Part shown: piece after piece, positions 56,500 through 64,000 of the stretch
How the letters are laid out: each line of letters opens with the position of its first letter
Numbering within the stretch: position 1 is the first letter of the stretch
Source: Takakia lepidozioides
Lineage: Eukaryota; Streptophyta; Takakiopsida; Takakiales; Takakiaceae
Assembly: GCA_030704615.1 (NCBI GenBank)
Contig: CM060732.1
Coordinates: 24,986,001-25,050,000 of the forward strand
DNA length: 64,000 nucleotides
Direction: 5' to 3'
Translations under genes and position numbers: made by a program
The notes under the pieces: generated by a model
Seen by the model: only the letters and a program-made list of their open reading frames with translations
Database searches by the model: none
Told to the model about the DNA's origin: nothing

Positions 56500-56975
56500 C
56501 CCAAGACATGCATCATGCAAGGCTCCTTGGGTAGGTAAGAATAGCATGTCCTACTACAGATTCAGGATATGTTCATATAAGTACCTTGAAGGACCAGCCA
56601 GCAATTAATCAGATTTCAAGCATGCAACCAAGTAAACTTCTTGGGCATGACAAAACATATTGCAGCTTCACTCTTTGCCATTTGTAAATACCCAAAGACA
56701 TGCATCATGCAAGGCCCCTTGGGTAAGTAAGAACAGCCTGCCATACTAGAGATTCAAGATATGTATACACAAGCATCTTGATGGACCAGCCTGCAGTTTA
56801 TTAGATTCCAAACATGCAACCAAGTGACCCTCTTGGGCATGATAAGACAGACTACAACTTCATTCTACACCATGTGTAATTGCCCCAAGATATGTACCAT
56901 GTAAGGCATTTTGGCATGGAAGAAAGGCCTGCCATATTACAGGTTCAAGATATGGACACACAAACACTTTGAGTG
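56500..56975 (+). repeat. Tandem repeat, ~192-bp unit, 2.5 copies
   Basis: Units start near 56500, 56691 and 56884 with CCCAAGACATGCATCATGCA, followed by AAGGCCCCTTGGGTAAGTAA, GGACCAGCC and AACATGCAACCAAGTGA. Copies are about 80 percent similar by eye. No open frame is maintained between copies. Confidence 0.85.
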
Positions 56976-59064
56976 CCCGAGACCAAGCCCACTTGGCCAA
57001 AAAATAAATCATACATTGCAAGTGCTTGGTCTGATGGCAAAATCAGGTAAATAATCTCTGGCAGAGGTCCAGTAGAGCTTACCAACACTGTTTTCCAAGA
57101 GGTTTATGCCAGGTTTTGCAAATAAACCTCACTATGTTCCATTCCACATCAAATCCAGGCCTGAAAGAGGCCTGTCATTGCCTTATCAGGCTGCCATCTT
57201 TAAAAACAGGGCCTCCTCATCCTTAGAACCTAACAGCCATTGATGCCTTTACCCATAAACCATAACTCCTCTTTTAAGGCCAAAACAGTATCTAGTTTAA
57301 AAATCCACAGGCAATGCTATCAAAGATTCAAGACAAGGTAAGGTCCAGATGTTGGGCTTCAAGAGACAAGCCTGCCAGGCCGAAGTGCTCCATCAAAGGC
57401 AGCAAAACATAAGTCAAAAGTAAGCATCAGCATGCCAAACCAGGAGCAAGCGGGCCAAAATCGGGGCTGCAGGCAGCAGCCAAGTCAGGACGCCATACAC
57501 AATAGGTTCCCTTTGCCCACATCCTTATCTGCAAGCTCAAGATAATTCAAAGCAAGTAGGGATCCTCACCTGGTCCACTAGAGGAAAAACGCATAATAAC
57601 CACTGGCCCTTTAACCACTACTGTTTTTTTCCACTCTATAATCCACTAATAACCACTTGCTTCAACCTCTTTGATGTCGTTTTGTCTGGCCCATGTAGAG
57701 ACTGTTTGCAGATGGGTAAGCAGCACCTACTGATTGAGACAACTAGATGGTGGTACCACTAAAAGTTATTGTCCAATAAACACTACTTATTTATCATCTA
57801 CCCTGCCTTAATGAGATTGAGGGCAAGAGGCTAAACTGTTGTTCTTCTACATTCCTGTCATCACAGCCAGCTTTCCACTTCGTAATATTCTTTCATTGAT
57901 CATTTCCATGTAGAACCAAACATCCACACTATAGGTAACAAAGTATCAAACTGCTAAGAAACAGATCCACATTTTGCGGCGGATTGCATTCGCCATGCTA
58001 CTGCCATTTGTGCAATGTGGCAATGTGGCACCTTGCTACAGAAGGCGCCATTCACAAATCTCCAAAGCCTCCCTGCGCACCCAGTACATAAACAGAGTAC
58101 ACATTAGTTTCCCACTAATTCTGAAATTCATCTTCATGCCCAAGCAACACGGTTTCTCTTTCAAACTTCAGAGTCCCCTTGGTTTTCAGACTTGGGCCAC
58201 AAAAGAATCCATGAAGGAAGGTTATGATCTCGGTTGCTTGGGGAGCCAAGAAAGAGAGAGCTACTCTTGGAGATATTTTGGGGGAAAACAGTAGCCACAT
58301 GCAAGATGCACTACATGTGAACACTTCCTGGATGTGCTTGGTAAGAGAGGCATAATCTGAGGATGGGAGGGGTGGTCAAGGAGAGAAAAGTTGTGGTGAA
58401 AGATTGGGTTACTTCTGTCTTGTAGAAATTGTTTTGCCACTTTATATTCCAGCTTAGAGTCGATCACATGTATCAAAACTTCTTTGGTATAATGTATCTT
58501 CTTCCTTGGTTGAGGATGGTGCAGATGCACACAAGAAATATAATGTCTACTTTACATGGGCTGGACATTATCCCCACAAAAAGGCACCAAAAATATCTAC
58601 ATTTGTACAGTTTTGAAGTGTTCAAGATTGGTTATGTCGCGGCCCTTTGCCTTGGGGGCAGGGGGTCAGGATAAGAGGGGTCTGCCCCTGTGGTGGGCGC
58701 AGTGGCAACAATAGGTACGGGGGATGAAGCACCTTGAGTGCCCAAGGCACTCAAGGAGGCGGAGGCGCTCACTAGGTGGAGCCCCGCACACCGGGTTGCG
58801 GTGGGGGTGGGTCCACGAGGAGTGGTGGTAGCTTAGTGGGTCTTAGTGGGGGTGGCATAGGACTCACCATGGGGCGGAGACCTTGTGGTGGGAGTCGTGG
58901 GGAGTCTTGGGACTCATCACGGTCCATTGGGGCCGTGGTGGGTGGGCCAAGACTCACCGCGACTCATCACTGGGAGTCGAGGGTTTTCGTGGTGGTTCGC
59001 CATAAAATGAGTGGGTTGTTTGTGAAACCCCCGCGGACAGTCACAGAAGTATATAGGGAGTAGT
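56976..59064. other. No gene recognised
   Basis: A long stretch without a supportable gene on either strand. From about 58650 to 59050 the plus strand is G-rich with repeated GTGGTGGG, CACTCAAGG and GACTCATCAC motifs. This G-rich patch abuts the LTR of the minus-strand retrotransposon copy. Confidence 0.4.
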
Positions 59065-60076
59065 TGTCGAGCGGCTTTTACTCACCCATCCCTTCGCTAT
59101 CCGAGGTGGAAACTCCAAGATAGAAGAGTTGGATATCTCTAAGCACTCAGCCCGCTCAGAACAATCAGTCACGACCTGCAGCTAGTGAATCATGGTTGTG
59201 CTTCCTATTTGTATTCCTTCTTGCCTTCATGTTATCAATTTACCTTACCGTGTATACTGAAGCATCAGATTACTTCAGTATCTACTAAGTTCCAATTAAT
59301 CATGCATTCATTCCACAGCTTCTCTCATGTCTCTCTACACATTATGTTTGTATCGATTCAGTATGGGATTAAGATTAATCATGTATCATGCCTATGCCAT
59401 GGTGTCCCTAATCTACCCTACTGTATAATTTTACAGCTTGCATGAATTAAGCCTCAATCAAGTCATTATCTCATCTTCACTGTTTCCGCTCTCCGTTACG
59501 TCTCCTCCTCTCTTGAAGAAGTCGCCCTCCTCAAGAAGTGATCCCCTTCCTGTTGCCGCTCTGCCTAATCTACCCGCAAGCTGTTCTAACCACCTAACTA
59601 ACTAACCGTCACCCCTGAAGTAACACGTTCCCTCTGCAGATGTCGTTCCCACACAGTCGTTCCATGTCAATGATAACTGTTCCCCATGTACTTTGACAGG
59701 CTGTGTCAAGCTGTGCCGAGCTGTGACTGGTTGTGTAAAGCTGTCTCGGGCTGTGACTGGCTGTGTAAAGCTGTGTCGGGCTGTGACTGGCTGTGCGAAG
59801 CTGTGTCGGGCTGTGTCTAGCTGTGATAGACTGTGTCTGACTGTGATAGATTGTGACGGGCTGTGTAAAGCTGTGTCGGGCTGTGACTGGCTGTGCGAAG
59901 CTATATTGGGCTGTGTAAAGCTGTGTCTGGCTGTGATAGACTGTGACGAGCTGTCTAACCCCCCTAAAGCCTGCTCCTGCCACCCCTAAGGCTCCTGTTG
60001 GTCGCAGTCTGCGCAAAAATTAAGGGTACCCCACAGAACCCGTAAAAGCGTATAAGTCCCAAGCAGCCCTCTAACA
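59065..60076 (-). repeat. LTR of a second retrotransposon copy
   Basis: The minus-strand sequence begins TGTTAGAGGGCTGCTTGGGA and ends GTAAAAGCCGCTCGACA; about 1012 bp. It is homologous to the LTRs at 29060 and 54496 but clearly more diverged, with a CACAGCC-type array at 59694-59956. The polypurine tract GAGAGGGGGAGGGG lies just inside (about 60080-60095, minus). This is the 3' LTR of a copy whose 5' part is missing. Confidence 0.88.
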
Positions 60077-60114
60077 TTACCCCTCCCCCTCTCAAAAAGC
60101 CGTGTCCTCATGGT

Positions 60115-61730
60115 TTACTGTTTGGGATCAGCAAACCTTTGTGAGCGAGCACCCTTCTGTCGGTGAGAGTCTCGTGAAAGACTCCGTGTGCGAGCCCGAG
60201 TCCTGTCACTGGCTGATGGAGATGATTGAGCACTACCTGGAAATGTCTGACCCTCCTTTGGCTGATAACGAGGTAACCTCTCAGGCATAGGAGATCCCCG
60301 TCGTTTCTTCTCTGCCATCTGAAGTGCATAGTCCTCTTCCATGTCAAAAGAGTCCTCTGAAAAAACAGTAGTATCAAAATCCTCGTCCTCCCTTAGGTGT
60401 TTTAACAGCCAAACTTTAAGTGGCTTCTCGGGAATCCTGCGTGGCATACAATGTAGGCCCACCATGTCTATAAGTTTAAACTGTACAACTTGCTGTAAGC
60501 ACTTGCAAGCAAAATTAGTGACCGCCCTGAACTCCTTAGCCGTATAGGTGAGAGGTGTGCCAATGACTTTGGAACAGTGTAAGTATTTCTAGGCTTCATG
60601 TCCCTTAAAGAAAATATCCTCAAGGCCAAATTTCTGTGTTGCCAAATTGTTCCAAGCCAAATTAAACCATGAACGAAGTTGGGAATCCTTCTGCATCATA
60701 ATTTTCGCATCATATAGGTACATATGAGGTGGCACTGAAGGTAAGACCCAATGATCCCCACAGGAATAACTCAGAAATCGTGATTGCATCTTCTGCTGCT
60801 CAATGTGATAACGTGCCATAAAACAAGCAGCATAGTATAATCCACAGCCCATGACAATACTAGATACCTCCTTGGTCTTGGTATAGATGTACCGATGTAC
60901 AACCTGGAAGGCAATTAATTCCTTCAGTATGGTACCTGCCTCAGACCAGTACCTTGCAAAGTGATGATCCTCAATGGGTTGATTGTTCGGAAGAACCTTA
61001 GTCCGAGTTGCCACCGGCAACCAAATGCGCATGATCTGGTAGTAATGTGTCAACGACTGCGGAGGACTAAATTCCTTCCAAGCCAAATCCAGCACAATGG
61101 GAATTTGGTTGAAGGGCATAATCATAGCCCGACTGTACTCGCGTGTAGCAGGAGTCCTAGGTGGGTTAAAAGCAGCATCCCCCCATACCTCAGGCTGTGG
61201 TTTGGCTGTAGTAGCAACAGGGTCAGCTACCTGCTGTGGTATTGGTACCACTGGCCCTTCTACCACTGGCATCTCCTGCACCCCCTGCGAAGAAGACTGA
61301 AAAATTAGAGTCCTGGCATGTAAATAAATAGCCATCAGCTGCTCCTCAGGAACAAAGACTCTCTTGTCAATATTTGAACTCGGGTCATCCACTTGAGTCC
61401 GCAGGCCTTCCACATCCTCCTATAGCTCCGCTATACTACTATAGACATTGTCTATAGTAGTTGTGGCAATGTTCTGCACCTGCAATCTGAGCTCATTCAT
61501 CTCGCCCTGGGTGAGCTTCCTTGGTGCTTTGTCTTCTACCAGCCCTTGTGCTAACCAGACCTGCATAAGGTGGTTATCCACCAAGTCCTGTGTGGCACCC
61601 CTGAGAGTCTGCTCCTCCGTGAGTCTGTACATATCTAACTGCTGCTGTAAAGCCTCCATGCGCTTTGCATGAGGTTCAACCAGGCCCGCATAGGTAGCAG
61701 CCAGATTATTGGCTTCCTTCCAAGCCTTGT
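60115..61730 (-). pseudogene. Extra ORF of the second copy, uninterrupted by MULE
   Basis: Closely matches the split ORF at about 39450-39907 plus 53442-54457. The join region reads AAFNPPRTPATREYSRAM here, which shows where the MULE entered its relative. Coiled-coil-like N-terminal part (ALQQQLDMYRLTEEQTLRG, LRLQVQNIATTTIDN), then MIMPFNQIPIVLDLAWKEFS and a basic tail. A stop codon at about 60589 replaces the Trp of the KYLH-preceding motif, and a frame change splits the C-terminal part. The copy ends abruptly at 61730, where chromovirus sequence begins. Confidence 0.8.
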
Positions 61731-62892
61731 CAAGATATGCACCACATACGAACAAAGCCGGAGCGAGTACAAAGAGCAAGCGGGGCTGTTACAACCCTTG
61801 CCGATTCCAGAGGGGTCTTGGAAAAGTGTCTCGATGGATTTCATGACTGCTATGCCGCTGTCAAAAGGATTCGATGTAAACATGGTGGTGGTGGATAGGT
61901 TCAGTAAAATGGGCCATTTCATTCCCACCAAAGAGACGGCAACGGCACAGGAGACTTTACTTTGCCCACGTCTTCAAGCATCATGGACTCCCGAAGGATA
62001 TTGTCTCGGACCGTGATCCAAAATTTACAAGTAAATTTTGGAGGGCACTTTGGAAGAAGATGGGGACGAGGCTCAAGATGAGCACCGCCTTCCGACCTAC
62101 GACGGACGGCCAAACGAAAAGAGTGAATTCCGTGGCGAAGCAGATCTTGCAGAATTATGTGTCGGCAGACCAATCAGACTGGGTGGAGCATTTGGATGCG
62201 GCAGAGTTTTGTTATAATAACACAAAACACTCCACAACGGGAGTTTCCCCTTTCGTATTGGTCTATGGAAAAGCACGTCTGGTGCCGACAAGTTGGGCCG
62301 CCCATGACGTTGATGAACCGGCAGCAGCAGCGGTGCTGAAAGAATGCGAGCGTTTGTTGAAGCTCGCAAAGTACAACATTGCCAAAGCTAGGAAACGGTA
62401 TAACGGCAGGCGAATCGGAAGCGGAGGGAAGTTAAATTTGAGGCAGGCACGGAGGTCTGGTTGAACATCAAGAATTTTCGACTACCTCCGGAAGTGAGTC
62501 CAAAGTTCGTACCTCCGTATGCGGGGCCCTTTCGCATCCGGAAGGTTATGAATGAGGATGTGTATGAATTGGAGCTGCCGGCAAACCGCAAGGTGTATCC
62601 GGTATTCCACGTCTCCCTTTTGAAGCCTTAGTTCAAAGATGAAGGGCGTCCGAATCGGCATCAGACATTGCGTCCGCCACCTGTGCTGTTGGATCATGAA
62701 AATGAACCTGAGTACGAGGTGGAGGCAGTGCTTAAGTCGAGGAGGTTCAATAATCGAGAAACGGAGTATCTCGTGAAATGGAAGGGCTATCATCAAGTGG
62801 AGGCAACTTGGGTGCGTGCCTCAGAAATGGAAAACGCATCCAAGGCGGTTGCAGTTTTCGAAGGACGACCTCAAAAGCGGAAGAAGCGTTGA
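61731..62892 (+). pseudogene. pol: Chromovirus 3' half: integrase and chromodomain
   Basis: Fragment of a Ty3/gypsy chromovirus. Integrase: SEYKEQAGLLQPLPIPEGSW, SMDFMTAMP (first D), a frame break near 61960-62030 around the second D segment, then FRPTTDGQTKRVNSVAKQIL, where the E of the usual TDGQTERVN is K. The GPY-type region includes PPYAGPFRIRKV and YPVFHVSLLKP, and is followed by an in-frame TAG at about 62628. The chromodomain at about 62720-62870 has EYEVEAVLKSRRFNN and YLVKWKGYHQVEATWVRASE; such domains tether integration to chromatin. It ends KKR and TGA at 62892. It is 5'-truncated at the junction with the other element. The K for E change would abolish catalysis. Confidence 0.85.
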
Positions 62893-63120
62893 TGGGGACA
62901 TCAACCTTGGATCGTGGGGGAGGAAATGCATGCTTAGCCTGACTTAGCTAGCTCATGAATCCGATTGCAAAAACTTGTGTTCTACAAATTTTGTTATAAT
63001 TGAAATGGTTTCCAAATGTTGTACTTCCTATTTTGTTTGGAATGGTGATGCATGGTATGGTTGGCTAGTGTGTAGAATGCATGCTAGCTTACAAAAGTGG
63101 GAGAGGTAAATTGGATTAAT
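62893..63120 (+). other. Chromovirus 3' untranslated segment
   Basis: Between the chromodomain stop and the LTR. A purine-rich AAAAGTGGGAGAGGTAAA at about 63094-63111 could be the polypurine tract, about 10 bp before the presumed LTR start. Confidence 0.5.
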
Positions 63121-63301
63121 TGTCACGGACATAGCCCAAAAGAACTTACCAGGAGTAAATACCAGAAGTTACCAAGTTATCATGTTATCGGAAGTTATTA
63201 TGACTTATCGTGATTTACCATGATCTACCATGATTTACCATTACTTACCAAGTTACCGGGAGTTTACCAAATTACCAAGAGTAATTTGAGAAACTGCTCA
63301 T

Positions 63302-63440
63302 GAAGCTTCCTTTGGAGGAAACTTCTCCATCAAGATACCTCATTTGTTTAAGGAAGCTTCTCCATCAAGAAAGCTTTGTTTAATCTTGGAAACTTCTCCA
63401 GCAAGAAACCTCCATAGGGGAAGCTTCTTAAGGAAGCTTC
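63302..63440 (+). promoter_or_regulatory. Array of six heat-shock-element-like sites
   Basis: GAANNTTC occurs at 63302-63309, 63318-63325, 63353-63360, 63389-63396, 63420-63427 and 63433-63440. The pattern is the core of the heat-shock factor binding element. The last two are spaced so that GAA/TTC pentads continue in near register. The array ends 12 bp before the TATA box. Confidence 0.65.
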
Positions 63441-63451
63441 TTAATAGCCAG

Positions 63452-63459
63452 TATATATA
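63452..63459 (+). promoter_or_regulatory. LTR TATA box
   Basis: TATATATA followed about 25-30 bp later by a pyrimidine-rich CACTCTTCAGTCTCGCC start region, in the upstream half of the LTR as expected for a U3 promoter. Confidence 0.65.
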
Positions 63460-63789
63460 GGAGGCGAGACTGGACACTCTTCAGTCTCGCCAACACCAGT
63501 TCACTACTCTTGTTTCCAGTTTCTAGTACTCTAGCCCAGTCTCCAGTATCTGGTACTCCAGTCCAGTTTCCAGCATTCCAATATTCAAGTAGTGTTCCAA
63601 TATCTTGTACTCTTGTTTCATTGTTATAAAGATCGTCTTGATTCCTATTTACTCATCATGCATTCGGCCACGCCGACCTTGACTTCTTGTCTAGTCTCGT
63701 ACCGTTAGTTTGATCTTTTGTTTGTGTTCAGTCATGTTCTCGTCCTTGACAGTTTGACGAGACCAAAGTTTGTTCCTTAGTTAGTTAAG

Positions 63790-64000
63790 ATGGAAGGCAC
63801 ATTTGCGGGAATGGTCGCCACATTGCAGAGTCTTCAGCTCCAGATGCAAGAACTTCGTGCCTCTACTGCCCAACTACAAGCTGATCAGTCTCAAGATCTT
63901 GGCAACGCTCTCAACAATTTGCAACAACAAATTTCAGAGTTGAAGGAGTCGAACAATGGATCTTTACGAGTCCCTACTACAACAACCCCTACTGCAACGG
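63790..64000 (+). CDS. gag: gag N-terminus of a chromovirus, partial
   Basis: Opens at ATG 63790 and stays open to the window edge. Begins MEGTFAGMVATLQSLQLQMQ, with heptad-like Leu/Gln spacing (coiled coil) through about residue 55, then Thr/Pro-rich. Such N-termini precede the gag domain in plant chromoviruses. It may belong to a second element that shares or follows the LTR of the truncated one. The end is cut by the window. Confidence 0.65.
   Translation, partial: MEGTFAGMVATLQSLQLQMQELRASTAQLQADQSQDLGNALNNLQQQISELKESNNGSLRVPTTTTPTAT

Larger units (their letters stand above)
63121..63775 (+). repeat. Chromovirus LTR (approximate)
   Basis: Presumed start TGTCACGGACATAGCCC at about 63120. 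The end is uncertain, perhaps near CTTGACA at about 63750. The first part has many TTACCA units, then an array of GAAGCTTC/GAAACTTC sites, then a TATA box at 63452-63459 and a pyrimidine-rich leader with repeated CCAGTCTCCAGT-like segments. It is followed by a gag start at 63790. Without a second LTR in the window the limits cannot be proved. Confidence 0.6.

Overview
The window looks like nuclear DNA of a streptophyte plant or alga. The evidence is GT-AG introns, a chloroplast-type P-class pentatricopeptide (PPR) protein, a plant-type bromodomain SWI/SNF subunit, and heavy loading with plant-lineage transposable elements. Low gene density and large nested elements would suit a big charophyte genome such as Chara, but that assignment is inference. 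I count three ordinary host genes: a SixA-like histidine phosphatase (minus, five exons, 5322-9547), a BRD1/2/13-like bromodomain protein (minus, nine exons, 11413-17102) and an intronless PPR gene (plus, 17635-19899). The last two are head to head across about 0.5 kb. I rebuilt exon structures by matching splice sites to reading phase, and all phases close for the two intron-containing host genes.

The rest is mostly mobile DNA. Composite dispersed repeats with tRNA-like modules lie at 200-2210 and 21973-23701. Several 3' ends of one LINE family sit inside intron 1 of the phosphatase gene. A fold-back unit containing a tRNA-derived SINE head is at 20880-21456. The end of a CACTA-like DNA transposon with a possible transposase-24-like gene is at 23702-26366.

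The dominant structure is a Ty3/gypsy LTR retrotransposon at 29060-55488. It has two LTRs of 888 and 993 bp with TG...CA ends, a CCACT target duplication, a primer-binding site, a polypurine tract, decayed gag-pol, and an extra ORF after integrase. That extra ORF is split by a nested 13.4-kb Mutator-like element (MULE) at 40051-53431, which has a perfect 10-bp target duplication and short inverted ends.

The MULE is the most striking object here. It carries a MULE transposase with a SWIM zinc finger on the plus strand. Divergently, on the minus strand, a multi-exon gene joins a ParB-like domain to a circularly permuted (beta-class) amino-DNA-methyltransferase-like domain. Arrays of a perfect palindrome centred on GGCGCC lie between the two genes, inside an intron of the methyltransferase gene, and beyond the transposase. 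This copy appears decayed, with several frame breaks.

To the right are a 5'-truncated LINE with a 20-bp target duplication (55652-56268), a roughly 192-bp tandem repeat (56500-56975), and a second, truncated minus-strand copy of the same retrotransposon (59065-61730). It abuts the 3' half of a chromovirus (61731-62892), followed by an LTR whose upstream part contains six heat-shock-element-like GAANNTTC sites just before a TATA box, then the start of a gag ORF running off the end.
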